Shown one piece after another: positions 1-8,650 of a DNA stretch of 64,000 nt (the stretch's first letter is position 1; every line of letters begins with the position of its first letter). The position numbers and the translations under genes are program-made. The stretch is from JAISST01 sp050434145. Its GTDB lineage: Bacteria; Fusobacteriota; Fusobacteriia; Fusobacteriales; Fusobacteriaceae. The notes under the pieces are model-generated. The model did no database searches, had not been told where the DNA came from, and saw only the letters and a list, made by a program, of their open reading frames with translations. The stretch lies in the NCBI RefSeq assembly GCF_050434145.1, contig NZ_JBNPVX010000006.1, positions 1 through 64,000 of the forward strand, in the 5' to 3' direction.

Positions 1-111
1 AATAAAAATATAATATGTAATGAAGAATTATAGCGTATTTCATGGGATTCTCAAATAATATTTAGATAAAATCCCTACAAAAACTTGACACTACCTAATT
101 TACTAAAATTA

Positions 112-140
112 TTGCAGAAGTATTTTAAACATGATATACT
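112..140 (+). promoter_or_regulatory. Sigma-70 promoter of the first gene
   Basis: TTGCAG (112-117) and TATACT (135-140) are 17 bases apart and lie about 50 bases before the start codon at 189. A TTGACA at 85-90 has no well spaced -10 and is probably not used. Confidence 0.6.
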
Positions 141-188
141 ATAAAAGTAAAAACTTATGGAAAAAAATTAAAATGAGGTAGATGAAAA

Positions 189-854
189 ATGGCAAAAGTA
201 AGGTCAGTAGTTGTAGCATATCAAGCAAAAAAAAATAATCAAATTCAAAATGGATTGGATATAGTAGGTGCCTTTGATAATTTATTTCAACCGATTTACC
301 CTTTTCCTATGCCAAATCTGGCTATAGTGGTAACTTTTGAAGAATTAGAAGGTCCAGGTAATTTTCAATGCAGATTGAATGCTCCTGATGATGATTTGAT
401 TACTCAAGGGGATTTTGATGTAATGCCTGATCCATTTGGTGTTGGGAAGAAAATAATGAATTTAGAAAAATTCCTTATTAGCAAAAGAGGAAAATATACT
501 ATGGATATTTTTGAGAAAATTGATGATAAACTTATTTTCTTGAAAACATGCGATTTATTCATTGCAGAATATCCACCACAAAGAACATTTAAAGAGGAAG
601 AAATCAATGCTATATTAGCTAATGATACTCTTATCAAAACAGTAAAAACTGAATTTAGACCTTATGGTGCACAAAGAGATATAAAAATTCAAGTTAACTT
701 AGATAAAAATGCACCTGTAGAAGATGGATATTTTGTTATTCCAGAAAACGATGTTCTAATAATTGATGGATTACATCATGAAATGACTGGTGTTAGGCGT
801 CAAATGGAATGGTTATTTGGTAATCCTATTCCTAAGAAAGAAGAAGTTAATTAA
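189..854 (+). CDS. Conserved protein of unknown function (DUF6941-like)
   Basis: A 221-residue soluble protein with no signal peptide or membrane segment. I cannot assign a function. The N-terminal half (about residues 5-70) reads VVVAYQAKK, then a glycine-containing stretch and an FPMPNLAIVVTFE strand. This resembles the beta-rich layout of proteins annotated as DUF6941, but that link is from memory and weak. The C-terminus is charged and ends in EEVN. The gene is monocistronic: it has its own promoter (112-140), a GAGG-type ribosome site before the ATG at 189 and an intrinsic terminator at 868-898. No neighbour hints at a role. Confidence 0.6.
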   Translation: MAKVRSVVVAYQAKKNNQIQNGLDIVGAFDNLFQPIYPFPMPNLAIVVTFEELEGPGNFQCRLNAPDDDLITQGDFDVMPDPFGVGKKIMNLEKFLISKRGKYTMDIFEKIDDKLIFLKTCDLFIAEYPPQRTFKEEEINAILANDTLIKTVKTEFRPYGAQRDIKIQVNLDKNAPVEDGYFVIPENDVLIIDGLHHEMTGVRRQMEWLFGNPIPKKEEVN

Positions 855-867
855 TAAAAAAATTGTT

Positions 868-898
868 AACCTTCTAAATTTTATTTAGAAGGTTTTTT
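868..898 (+). terminator. Intrinsic terminator after the unknown gene
   Basis: Perfect 11-bp stem AACCTTCTAAA (868-878) with TTTAGAAGGTT (884-894), a five-base loop and a T run. It ends the 189-854 transcript. Confidence 0.85.
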
Positions 899-945
899 CA
901 TTTGAATATTCTCTTATAAATTAATAGTAATTCTTTTAAAAAAAA

Positions 946-974
946 TTGATTTTTTTTTGAAATAATGATATAAT
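946..974 (+). promoter_or_regulatory. Sigma-70 promoter of rpmB
   Basis: TTGATT (946-951) and TATAAT (969-974) with a 17-base spacer. The predicted transcript has a leader of about 160 bases before rpmB, long for a single ribosomal protein gene. Confidence 0.75.
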
Positions 975-1145
975 AATAAAGATGTTCTAAAGGTAACTAA
1001 AAATAATATAATAAAGTCCACAAATATTGGGATTATGAAGATTTTTTTCTTATCCTAAATTGTTATTTTATAAAATAATTTATTATATCTATTTAGACAA
1101 TAAATTTAAAAATATAATGTTTATATCAAAGGAGGGAGATATATT

Positions 1146-1403
1146 ATGCAAAGATGTGAAATTACAGGAACTGGTCTAATAAGTGGAAATAAAATTTCTC
1201 ATTCACATAGATTGACTAGAAGAGTTTGGAAACCAAATCTTCAAGTTACAACTATTAGTGTTAATGGAAAACCTATCAAAGTTAAAGTTTGTGCTAGAAC
1301 TCTTAAAAAATTGAGAAGTTCAAATGATGTAGAAGTTTTGAGATATTTGAAAGAAAATAATGCTACTTTAAGCCCAAGACTTTCTAAATTTTTAGCAAAA
1401 TAA
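1146..1403 (+). CDS. rpmB: 50S ribosomal protein L28 (bL28)
   Basis: An 85-residue basic protein matching bL28 over its whole length: the N-terminal MQRCEITGTG segment, the SHSHRLTRRVWKPN core and a lysine-rich C-terminus. It belongs to the large ribosomal subunit. A strong GGAGGG ribosome site precedes the ATG. It is transcribed alone from 946-974, through a leader of about 160 bases, and ends at a bidirectional terminator shared with the minus-strand sugar-acid operon. The family often carries zinc-binding CxxC pairs; only one N-terminal cysteine and one internal cysteine are present, so this copy looks like the zinc-free form. Confidence 0.95.
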   Translation: MQRCEITGTGLISGNKISHSHRLTRRVWKPNLQVTTISVNGKPIKVKVCARTLKKLRSSNDVEVLRYLKENNATLSPRLSKFLAK

Positions 1404-1409
1404 TTAAAC

Positions 1410-1441
1410 AAAAAGACAACTTTCTGCAAAGCTGTCTTTTT
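1410..1441. terminator. Bidirectional terminator between rpmB and the sugar-acid operon
   Basis: The hairpin AAAAAGACA...TGTCTTTTT has inner CTTT/AAAG pairs and one mismatch. T runs follow on both strands, so it can end rpmB (plus) and the 8613-1460 operon (minus). Confidence 0.8.
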
Positions 1442-1459
1442 TATTTAGTTTATTTTTTT

Positions 1460-2230
1460 TTAAAATCCAATTAATGCACCACCATCCACTATCAAACTTA
1501 CACCATTTACGAAAGATGCTGCATTTGAGCATAAATATACTGCTGCCCATCCAATATCTTCTGGTTTTCCAAATTTTTTCATTGGAGTTCTTCCCAAAAT
1601 TTTATTTTTACGTTCTGGGTCTCCGTCTAAAGCTTTATGTAACATTGGAGTCTCTATCCACCCTGGTGCAATAGCATTTATTCTGATTCCCTCTGAAGAT
1701 ACTTCAGTAGCTAATGTGCGAACCATTCCTAATACAGCAGATTTAGCTGCAGAATATCCTGTTACATATGGTTGACCTAAAAATCCAGTCATTGATGAAA
1801 TGAAAATAATACTTCCTTTTTTGTTTTCTTTCATATGTGGAATCAAAGCTTTTGTTAGTGCAAATGATGCTACAATATGAACATTTAGAACACTGGTAAA
1901 ATCTTCTACACTCATTTCTTCTATTGTTTTTTTACAATGAATGCCTGCATTATTTATTAATATCTGTATTTTTCCATATTTCTCAATTATTTTCTCAATT
2001 AAATTTGGTGTAGCATTTGTATTAGTAATATCAAATTGATAATATGATGCATTAGGCCCTAATTCTTTACAAGCTTCTTTTAATATATCTTCTTTTTCAA
2101 TACCAACAATTATTACATTTGCTCCTGCATTAATTATACATTTTGCCATTGCAAATCCTAATCCAGTAGCACCTCCAGTTATAATTGCATTTTGACCTTT
2201 AAGGCTAAAAATTTCATCAAACATTTTCAT
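1460..2230 (-). CDS. SDR-family NAD(P)-dependent dehydrogenase (gluconate 5-dehydrogenase/KduD-like)
   Basis: A 256-residue classical short-chain dehydrogenase. The cofactor motif TGGATGLG is at about residues 18-25 and NNAG at 93-96. The catalytic serines are at 145-146, with tyrosine and lysine in YSAAK at 159-163. The C-terminal IVDGGALIGF is typical of sugar-acid dehydrogenases such as gluconate 5-dehydrogenase and 2-deoxygluconate 3-dehydrogenase. It is the last gene of the TRAP operon and overlaps the upstream dehydratase gene. An AAGGAG site sits eight bases before the chosen ATG (2230); a GTG three bases further upstream is also possible. Family membership is certain. The substrate is inferred to be a keto sugar acid made by the same operon. 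Confidence 0.88.
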   Translation of the reverse strand: MKMFDEIFSLKGQNAIITGGATGLGFAMAKCIINAGANVIIVGIEKEDILKEACKELGPNASYYQFDITNTNATPNLIEKIIEKYGKIQILINNAGIHCKKTIEEMSVEDFTSVLNVHIVASFALTKALIPHMKENKKGSIIFISSMTGFLGQPYVTGYSAAKSAVLGMVRTLATEVSSEGIRINAIAPGWIETPMLHKALDGDPERKNKILGRTPMKKFGKPEDIGWAAVYLCSNAASFVNGVSLIVDGGALIGF

Positions 2231-3437
2231 CACATTTTCTCCTTTTTATTTTTGGTGTTTGATATTTATATGGAATAAAATATTCTTTATGGCCCAATTT
2301 CTCAGCTTTAGTTTGCTCTCCATTACATACATTCAAAACCATTGATAACAACCTATCTGTCAAAGATCGTAAAGTCTCCTTACCAGTTAATATTGTACCT
2401 GCATTAAAATCCATATCTCCAATCATATGATCATAGGTGTTGCTATTTCCAGTAACCTTTATTACAGGAGATACTGCACTTCCGACTACATTTCCTCTTC
2501 CAGTAACTAAGAATATTATATGACTTCCACAAGAAATGAGATCCATTATTCCTTCGTTATCATTAGGATTGGTATATCCAAAACCCATCCAATGTGGATC
2601 TGGAGTGCTATCGAGTAGCCATAAACCTTTAGTTTCTGGTACTTCCGAAACTTTGAGCACGCCATTTATTGGTCTAGATCCACTTTTTATAATAGCACCC
2701 ATACTTTTTTCTTCTATTGTTGTCAATCCACCAGCAAAATTTCCTGGAGATACTGAATATTGTTTTACATTTTTGCAATATTCCAGAGCTTTATCATAAG
2801 TATATGCTAAATCATCCTTGACTTGATTATTTATTGCTCTAGATAATAACAAATCTTTCAAACCAACCGCTTCTACTATCTCTTCAAAAATACATGTTCC
2901 ACCATTATCTATTACTTTATCATAGAGACTTCCTATCACAACATTTCCTGCTAATCCAGATGTATAATCAGAACCGCCACATTCTGCTCCAATAATCAAA
3001 TCCTCTATTCCCATTGAAACAGTTTTTGTAGATTTTAGTTTCTCTATCATACTATTTATTTTTTTTATACCAGTCTTCACAGTTTTTTCTGTACCACCAA
3101 CTTCTTGAATATAATCCCATTCACCAAACTTTCCTGCCTCAATAGCTTTTTGGCAAAACATTGAAGGTTGATTATATTCACAACCTAATCCGACTATATA
3201 TACTCCGCCTATATTAGGATGTCTTATTAATGCTAATAACATTCTTACTGCATAATCATTATCTGTACAACCACCAAATCCTACTACATCAACATTTTCA
3301 TTATCAAGTTTTGTTGCTATTTCTTTAGCAACAAAAGAGGAGCACTCTACTGTATATATGATTAATACTTTATTTCGTATTCCAATTCGTCCGTCTTTTC
3401 TTAAGTATCCTAACCATTTTTGTCCTTTCAGATTCAT
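2217..3437 (-). CDS. UxaA-family dehydratase, large (catalytic) subunit
   Basis: A 406-residue homolog of the C-terminal catalytic part of altronate/galactarate dehydratase (UxaA/GarD). It starts GYLRKDGRIGIRNKVLI and carries conserved cysteines in GLGCEYNQ, GAECGGSDYTSGL and DLISCGSH, consistent with a metal or iron-sulfur centre. Unlike uxaA at 11220 it lacks the N-terminal SAF domain, which is encoded by the gene just upstream. The upstream TAA overlaps an ATG at 3452, but the GGGGGA site favours the ATG at 3437; coupling from the TAATG junction is also possible. Two-part members of this family include SuyAB sulfolactate sulfo-lyase. The sugar-acid neighbours favour a hexonate substrate, so the substrate is unproven. 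Confidence 0.85.
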   Translation of the reverse strand: MNLKGQKWLGYLRKDGRIGIRNKVLIIYTVECSSFVAKEIATKLDNENVDVVGFGGCTDNDYAVRMLLALIRHPNIGGVYIVGLGCEYNQPSMFCQKAIEAGKFGEWDYIQEVGGTEKTVKTGIKKINSMIEKLKSTKTVSMGIEDLIIGAECGGSDYTSGLAGNVVIGSLYDKVIDNGGTCIFEEIVEAVGLKDLLLSRAINNQVKDDLAYTYDKALEYCKNVKQYSVSPGNFAGGLTTIEEKSMGAIIKSGSRPINGVLKVSEVPETKGLWLLDSTPDPHWMGFGYTNPNDNEGIMDLISCGSHIIFLVTGRGNVVGSAVSPVIKVTGNSNTYDHMIGDMDFNAGTILTGKETLRSLTDRLLSMVLNVCNGEQTKAEKLGHKEYFIPYKYQTPKIKRRKCDENV

Positions 3438-3451
3438 TTCTTTTTCCCCCA

Positions 3452-3781
3452 TTAGTCATAAATTGTATCTGTAGGAGCACCAGTAACTATATCTAATTTA
3501 CTAGAACGACTATCATATTTACTTCTCATATTGTGCAGATGCACCCATTCACCAGAGTTAATATTTTTTATTGTTTCTCCTATAACTACACCATATTTTA
3601 TAATATCTGTTCCTTCTGGAATATCTACTAATGCAATTTTATGACCCACATGTATTTGTTCAATTATATCTACATTTTCTTGGAGTGCTTCTCCATAGAT
3701 TACTATTCTTCCCAATGTGAGATTATCCAATGCTGTAACTACATTATCGGCTTTATTTATTTGAAAACAAGACTGTGCCAT
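3452..3781 (-). CDS. UxaA-family dehydratase, small SAF-domain subunit
   Basis: A 109-residue protein equivalent to the N-terminal SAF domain of altronate dehydratase. It shows the family pattern GHKIALVDIPEGTDIIKYG followed by an IGETIKNINSGEWVH segment, which aligns with the first 90 or so residues of UxaA at 11220 in this window (GHKVAIKDIKSGENIIKYG, GEWVHVQN). It should pair with the large subunit encoded directly downstream; the two genes overlap by one base at TAATG. The SuyA subunit of sulfolactate sulfo-lyase has the same architecture and is the main alternative identity. Confidence 0.85.
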   Translation of the reverse strand: MAQSCFQINKADNVVTALDNLTLGRIVIYGEALQENVDIIEQIHVGHKIALVDIPEGTDIIKYGVVIGETIKNINSGEWVHLHNMRSKYDSRSSKLDIVTGAPTDTIYD

Positions 3782-3793
3782 TCCTAATTCCTC

Positions 3794-4456
3794 CTATAAT
3801 ATTCCATATTTGGAAAAAGCATCTGTGGAAGACATTCCATTTTCTATTTCTTTACGAACATTTTTTTCGCCTCTAGCCTTGATTAAGGCTTTTTCAATTA
3901 CTTCTTTTTCCAATTCTTTAGGTATTATTAATACTCCATCAATATCTCCAAATACTATATCACCTGGTCTTACTAAAACATTTCCTATTTCTATATTACA
4001 TCTATAATCAACTACTTGTGTACGAACACCTGAATCTTGTGCGTAAGTTCCTCTAGAGCACACAGGCCAATTTTGCTCTAGTACTTGTGGAGTATCTCTA
4101 TGAAAACCATTTACCACTGCTCCTACAGCTTTTCTTTTTCTAGCTGTAGCAGTAAGTATTTCACCCCAATAAGCACATCTCATAGTACCACCTGTTGCAA
4201 CATATACTTCATTTTCTTGCAATTGATCTAAAGCTTCAGTAAGTAAACCAAATGGTTTTTTTTGTGGACCAAATACATCTATCATTAATACTGTCATAGC
4301 ACGACCAGCAATGACAAAATCTGATTTTATTGGTTTTACTTCTTGTGGTAGAAATTGATGATATCTTCCCAAATCATCTAGAATATCGCCAACAACTGGT
4401 GTGTATAATTCTTTTTTCATAATATCAAATAATTCATTATCATTTTTCCATTCCAT
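3794..4456 (-). CDS. RraA-family protein (HMG/CHA aldolase-like)
   Basis: A 220-residue member of the RraA/4-hydroxy-4-methyl-2-oxoglutarate aldolase superfamily. It shows GDILDDLGRYHQFLP near the N-terminus, an AVVNGFHRDTP segment in the place of the usual GxxRD loop, then VRPGDIVFGDIDGVLIIP, the signature of the fold. Related enzymes cleave or decarboxylate oxo acids with a divalent metal. It lies between the TRAP permease and the split dehydratase, 12 bases before the SAF-subunit gene, so it probably handles a keto-acid product of this pathway. A non-enzymatic RNase E regulator role is unlikely in this context. Confidence 0.8.
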   Translation of the reverse strand: MEWKNDNELFDIMKKELYTPVVGDILDDLGRYHQFLPQEVKPIKSDFVIAGRAMTVLMIDVFGPQKKPFGLLTEALDQLQENEVYVATGGTMRCAYWGEILTATARKRKAVGAVVNGFHRDTPQVLEQNWPVCSRGTYAQDSGVRTQVVDYRCNIEIGNVLVRPGDIVFGDIDGVLIIPKELEKEVIEKALIKARGEKNVRKEIENGMSSTDAFSKYGIL

Positions 4457-4510
4457 AATGTTATACTCTCCTTGTATAATATAGTGATTTTATTTAATTA
4501 CAAAATTTTT

Positions 4511-5797
4511 TTACCATAACAAATTAACTATTCCTACAGAAAATGCAGGTACAAGTGTTAATAAACCAAGACAAATCAATAGTAAAGTATAAAATGGTAT
4601 TGCTTCCCTTATAAATTTATTAATTTTGCATTTGGTTATTCCACAAGTTACAAACATAAGTGTACCCATAGGAGGTGATAAAGCACCAATAGCATTATTA
4701 AAAATGAATATCATAGCAAATTGGATGGGGTCTATTCCATATGAGTTTGCCACAGGGGCTAGTAATGGGACTAAAACAATCATAGACGCATTTCCTTCTA
4801 TAAACATACCTACTATTATCAGAAATATATTTACAATCAATAGAAATATATATTTGTTTTGTATATTTGCTACCATAAATGCGGTAAACTGTTGTGGAAT
4901 TCTTTCTCTTGTTAGAATCCACGCAAATGCAGAAGCAGCAGCTACAATAATCATTACAGAGGCTGTAGTGCATACTGTTTCTTTTATTCCAGTCATAAAT
5001 TGTTTTATTGTCATTTCTTTATAGAAAATAGCTAATGATAATGCATAAATAATAGATACTGCTCCTGCTTCTGTGGGAGTAAAGATACCTAATCTTATTC
5101 CACTTATTATTATTATAGGTAAGCATAATGGAAGAAATGCTCCTTTCAAAGCCTTAAAAAACTCTCTAGAAGTTATTTTTTTTCTATTATCCATCTCATA
5201 TCCACGTTTTTTTGAAATAAAACCTACTAGAATCATCAATGCAATACAAAGTAACATTCCTGGTCCTATTCCAGCCATAAATAATCTTCCAATTGATAAA
5301 TTTGCAATTGAACCATATAATATCATTGCTATTCCTGGTGGTATTAAAGGTGTTATCATTGCAGAAGTAGCTGTAACTACTGAAGAAAACTCTTTTGAAT
5401 ACCCTCTTTGTTCCATTTCAGGTACTATCATTTTTGACTGCATTGCTGCATCGGCAAGATTTGAACCTGATAGCCCTCCCATTAATGTAGACAACAGAAC
5501 ATTTACTTGCCCCAATCCACCTGGTAATCTTCTTGTTACTAAAGAACAAAATTCCATTACTCTTTTAGTTACACCTGAATAATTCATGAATACCCCAGAT
5601 GCAACAAAGAATGGTACTGCTAATAAAGGTGTACTTTCAATACCTGAAATAACTCTTTGAGCAAATACTTGGGACACCATCTTAGGGTTTAGTATAAAAT
5701 AGCTAACTGAACCAGATAGCACTGCTATAAAGACAGGTGCTTTCATAAAAAGTAAAAAGAGCATGATAAAGGCTGCAATTATAATTGTTTGATTCAT
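4511..5797 (-). CDS. dctM: TRAP transporter large permease (DctM family)
   Basis: A 428-residue polytopic membrane protein with about 12 hydrophobic segments. DctM features include the MGGLSGSNLADAAMQSK region, the ITPLIPPGIAMILYG motif and GALSPPMGTLMFVTC near the C-terminus. It forms the ion-driven channel of a TRAP uptake system. Its ATG overlaps the dctQ stop by four bases, so the two permease parts are translationally coupled. The binding protein is at 7633-8613. The substrate is inferred from the operon to be a hexonate or related sugar acid. Confidence 0.93.
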   Translation of the reverse strand: MNQTIIIAAFIMLFLLFMKAPVFIAVLSGSVSYFILNPKMVSQVFAQRVISGIESTPLLAVPFFVASGVFMNYSGVTKRVMEFCSLVTRRLPGGLGQVNVLLSTLMGGLSGSNLADAAMQSKMIVPEMEQRGYSKEFSSVVTATSAMITPLIPPGIAMILYGSIANLSIGRLFMAGIGPGMLLCIALMILVGFISKKRGYEMDNRKKITSREFFKALKGAFLPLCLPIIIISGIRLGIFTPTEAGAVSIIYALSLAIFYKEMTIKQFMTGIKETVCTTASVMIIVAAASAFAWILTRERIPQQFTAFMVANIQNKYIFLLIVNIFLIIVGMFIEGNASMIVLVPLLAPVANSYGIDPIQFAMIFIFNNAIGALSPPMGTLMFVTCGITKCKINKFIREAIPFYTLLLICLGLLTLVPAFSVGIVNLLW

Positions 5798-6300
5798 ATA
5801 TCTATCACCTCTTTCATTTCTTGATTAAACACTTTATTATAATAGTCAATAGAGAAATTGATCATTGTAAGAATACATCCTACAGGAACACTTCCATAAA
5901 CAAGCCAGTATGGTATCTTTAATATGTTAGTTGCTCTATTTCGTTGAAACATTTGTACTACTATTTTTTTACTTTGTATAAATAAATATCCCAACACGAT
6001 CATAATGATACACCATATTATTATTTCAATAATACGTTTTGTTTTTTCTGGAAATTTTTCAACTATCATGTCAATAGCAACATGAGAACCTGTCCTTACT
6101 GCTGCACTAATTCCAAAATATACAATTATTACCATACACACCAATTGCACTTCTTCCAACCATATAATTGGATTTGATAATGCATATCTGTATATCACTC
6201 CCATAAAAGTAATGAAAACTAATATTAAAAAAGTTATCCCAGATATTATCAAATCTATATTTAATAACTTCATTAAATTCGATTCTTTTGAATCACTCAT
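5794..6300 (-). CDS. dctQ: TRAP transporter small permease (DctQ family)
   Basis: A 168-residue protein with four hydrophobic helices. It contains the DctQ signature region IIWLEEVQLVCMVIIVYFG, in which the helix carries a conserved WxEE, and HVAIDMIVEKFP. It associates with DctM to form the transporter core. The start has a good AGGAGG-like site. Between this gene and the upstream dehydrogenase lies copy A of the dispersed repeat (6326-6381). Confidence 0.9.
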   Translation of the reverse strand: MSDSKESNLMKLLNIDLIISGITFLILVFITFMGVIYRYALSNPIIWLEEVQLVCMVIIVYFGISAAVRTGSHVAIDMIVEKFPEKTKRIIEIIIWCIIMIVLGYLFIQSKKIVVQMFQRNRATNILKIPYWLVYGSVPVGCILTMINFSIDYYNKVFNQEMKEVIDI

Positions 6301-6325
6301 GTTTTTCCTCCTTACATTTATGCTC

Positions 6326-6381
6326 TTTTAAGCTGTTGTTAAACTATTTTTCTCTTGTAAATTCAAGCTTTTATTGTTTTC
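6326..6381 (+). repeat. Dispersed intergenic repeat, copy A
   Basis: It contains AGCTGTTGTTAAACTATTTT followed by an AT-rich stretch with AAGCTTTTATTG. A 25-base block starting TTTAAGCTG is identical to the reverse complement of copy C near 24063-24086. It sits inside the TRAP operon, ending at the stop codon of the dehydrogenase gene. Confidence 0.7.
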
Positions 6382-7403
6382 TAAAATTTAAATAATACTT
6401 TCAACATTATACCTGCATTTTTATCAAAATCTTCAAATGCTTTAGCTGCATCTTGAAAATCGTACATATTAGTAATTATTTGCTCCACATCAAATTTCTT
6501 TTGATTTATTATATCGATGACTTCCATAAAATCACCTTTTATAGCATTTCTTGAGCCTAAAATAGTTAATTCTTTTTTTTGTATAAGTGTAAAATTAAAA
6601 TCTAAATTTTTCTTTCCGACCCCAATAACAACTACACGTCCGCCAAAAGCTACTGAATCTATACAATTTTGAAATGTGGAAGGAAAGCCAACAGCTTCGA
6701 TTGTTACATCAAAACCATTCCCATTTGTTATTTCATTTACTTTTTTATCAAAATTTTCTTGTCCATCATTTAGAATAATTCCATCTGCTCCTAATTTTTT
6801 TGCAAGATCTAACTTTCCTTGGGCAACATCACTCATATAAACTTTTGCACCAGCAATTTTTGCACTTGCCATTGCTAATATTCCAATTGTTCCAGCCCCT
6901 ACTATTAACACTTTTTCTCCTTTTTTTATGTTAGCTCTTTTGACACCATGATAACTAATACAAAAAGGTTCAATTAAAGTGGCTATTTTAGGTGGCATAT
7001 CGTATACTGGATATAAACGTTCGATTGGCATACTGATATATTTAGCAAAACCACCTTCGCGCTGTACTCCCATAGTTTGGTTGGTAGTGCAACAGTTTAC
7101 TAATCCTCTCTCACAAGAATAACATTGTCCACAATTAAAATATGGATTGGCTGTAACAATCATTCCAACCTTGAGTCCTTTTGTATTTTCTTCTATTTCT
7201 ATTATTTCAGCTGAAAATTCATGTCCAGGAACTCTTGGATATGAAACATATGCTAAAGTTCCTCTGTATGTATTCAAATCTGATCCACATATCCCGCCGT
7301 ATAGAATTTTTAATAATGCCTCACCTTTTTTTATTGCTGGCATTTGAATTGATTTTAATTCAACATTATATGGTTCATTTATAATAATGCATTTATTTGT
7401 CAT
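6381..7403 (-). CDS. Zinc-type medium-chain dehydrogenase, LgoD-like (L-galactonate/L-gulonate 5-dehydrogenase group)
   Basis: A 340-residue zinc alcohol dehydrogenase. Catalytic zinc ligands lie in GGICGSDLN and GHEF, and the structural zinc cysteines in NCGQCYSCERGLVNCC. The NAD-binding motif is VGAGTIG at about residues 168-174. The order of features, including LIEPFCISYHGVKRA and the late LGSRNA motif, resembles E. coli L-galactonate 5-dehydrogenase (LgoD/YjjN), recalled from memory. LgoD makes tagaturonate, the substrate of UxaB, and uxaB-uxaA lie divergently nearby. The alternatives are L-idonate or sorbitol dehydrogenase activity. Its position between dctP and dctQM is unusual. Confidence 0.85.
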   Translation of the reverse strand: MTNKCIIINEPYNVELKSIQMPAIKKGEALLKILYGGICGSDLNTYRGTLAYVSYPRVPGHEFSAEIIEIEENTKGLKVGMIVTANPYFNCGQCYSCERGLVNCCTTNQTMGVQREGGFAKYISMPIERLYPVYDMPPKIATLIEPFCISYHGVKRANIKKGEKVLIVGAGTIGILAMASAKIAGAKVYMSDVAQGKLDLAKKLGADGIILNDGQENFDKKVNEITNGNGFDVTIEAVGFPSTFQNCIDSVAFGGRVVVIGVGKKNLDFNFTLIQKKELTILGSRNAIKGDFMEVIDIINQKKFDVEQIITNMYDFQDAAKAFEDFDKNAGIMLKVLFKF

Positions 7404-7549
7404 TTCGTACTCCTAAAATAATTTTTATTAATTACTTATAAAACAGATATTTTATACAATATCATTTCATATTTTTTACTATGATTTGAAATTTTGATTC
7501 AAAATTATAGAATAAAGTTACAATTTATTTGAATATTAGCTAAAAAGAT

Positions 7550-7578
7550 AGGTGACCATAAGTAATTTTAGGTCACCT
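7550..7578 (-). terminator. Intra-operon hairpin after dctP
   Basis: AGGTGACC (7550-7557) pairs perfectly with GGTCACCT (7571-7578) around a 13-base loop. On the minus strand it is followed by ATCTTTTTA. Placed just after the binding-protein gene, it may be a leaky terminator or an mRNA-stabilising end, letting dctP be made in excess. Confidence 0.55.
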
Positions 7579-7632
7579 TTATTTTCAGTGTTTTTTTATT
7601 AAATTACTAATATTATAGATTAGTTTAATATC

Positions 7633-8613
7633 TTATTTTTTTGCAGCTTCTGCTTTTTCGTAAGCTCCTTCTGACCATTTTGATGTAAAGTCAGATAATT
7701 GATAAAAAGATTTAGCTTTTTCTTTAAATGCAGAAATATCAACCTCTATTACTTCTACTCCTTCTGCTTTAAATTTTGCAATTACTTCATTATTTAAATT
7801 TTCTACCATTTTATTATTATATACACCTGCTTCTTCTGCTGTTTCTATCAATAATTTTTGATGTTCTGGAGTAAGAGACTCAAAGAATGTTGTTCCACAA
7901 ATAAAAGTAGTAAAATTCTTTACATGACCATCTAAAGTAAGATATTTAGCCACTTCATGAAATTTTCCATTATATAATACTGGTAACGGATTTTCCAAAC
8001 CATCAATAGTTCCTTGTTGTAATGCAGTATAAACATCTCCCAATGGCATTGGAGTAGGGTTAGCTCCTAATACTTCCATACCTTTTACTTGTATTAGGTT
8101 GTTAGGAACTCTTATCTTTTGCCCTTTAAAGTCATCAGGAGTTTTTATAGGCTTTTTACTTAATGTATGTCTATCTCCATACATCCAATTTGCTGCGATC
8201 ATTTTTATCCCATTTTTTTCTAATTTATCTGTTTGTTCTTTCCACCAATCACTCTTTATAAGTTTCCATGCTTCATCCCATGTCTCAAAAAAATATGGTC
8301 CAAATGTTATTCCCATATCAGGTACTCCTCTATCTGCATAGAAAGCTCCATCTGCCAAAGTTATTAAATTATCGCCTGCTACCATTTGGTCTATAATGTC
8401 ATTTTTAGAACCTAATTGACTTGATGGAAATAATTCAACTTTGATAGTACCATTACTTTTTTCTTCTAATATTTTTTTCCATTCATTGCATGCTAAGTCA
8501 ATAGGTTCTCCTGGATTATTTTCATAACCAATTTGAATTGTAATAGCTTTGTTAGCAAGTAATGTAAATGATAAAAATAATGTACCTAGCATTAGTGTAA
8601 TAAGTTTCTTCAT
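7633..8613 (-). CDS. dctP: TRAP transporter substrate-binding protein (DctP family)
   Basis: A 326-residue secreted solute-binding protein. The N-terminal MKKLITLMLGTLFLSFTLLA is a signal peptide with cleavage expected near residue 20. DctP landmarks follow: FPSSQLGSKNDIIDQM, DDFKGQKIRVPNN, and ALQQGTIDGLENP with the ligand-contact region near residue 205. It delivers substrate to DctQM in the periplasm. It is the first gene of the minus-strand operon, with a strong promoter at 8720-8748 and a leader of about 100 bases carrying AAAGCTTT sites. DctP proteins bind acidic sugars or other carboxylates. Confidence 0.93.
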   Translation of the reverse strand: MKKLITLMLGTLFLSFTLLANKAITIQIGYENNPGEPIDLACNEWKKILEEKSNGTIKVELFPSSQLGSKNDIIDQMVAGDNLITLADGAFYADRGVPDMGITFGPYFFETWDEAWKLIKSDWWKEQTDKLEKNGIKMIAANWMYGDRHTLSKKPIKTPDDFKGQKIRVPNNLIQVKGMEVLGANPTPMPLGDVYTALQQGTIDGLENPLPVLYNGKFHEVAKYLTLDGHVKNFTTFICGTTFFESLTPEHQKLLIETAEEAGVYNNKMVENLNNEVIAKFKAEGVEVIEVDISAFKEKAKSFYQLSDFTSKWSEGAYEKAEAAKK

Positions 8614-8650
8614 AGATATACCACTCCTTATTATTTGAAATATATAATAT

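Noticed and set aside
44..75. Hairpin GGGATT/AATCCC near the left edge
   Set aside because: Six pairs around a 20-base loop without a T run; too weak to call.
85..109. TTGACA promoter at 85-90
   Set aside because: No -10 at acceptable spacing; 112-140 fits better.
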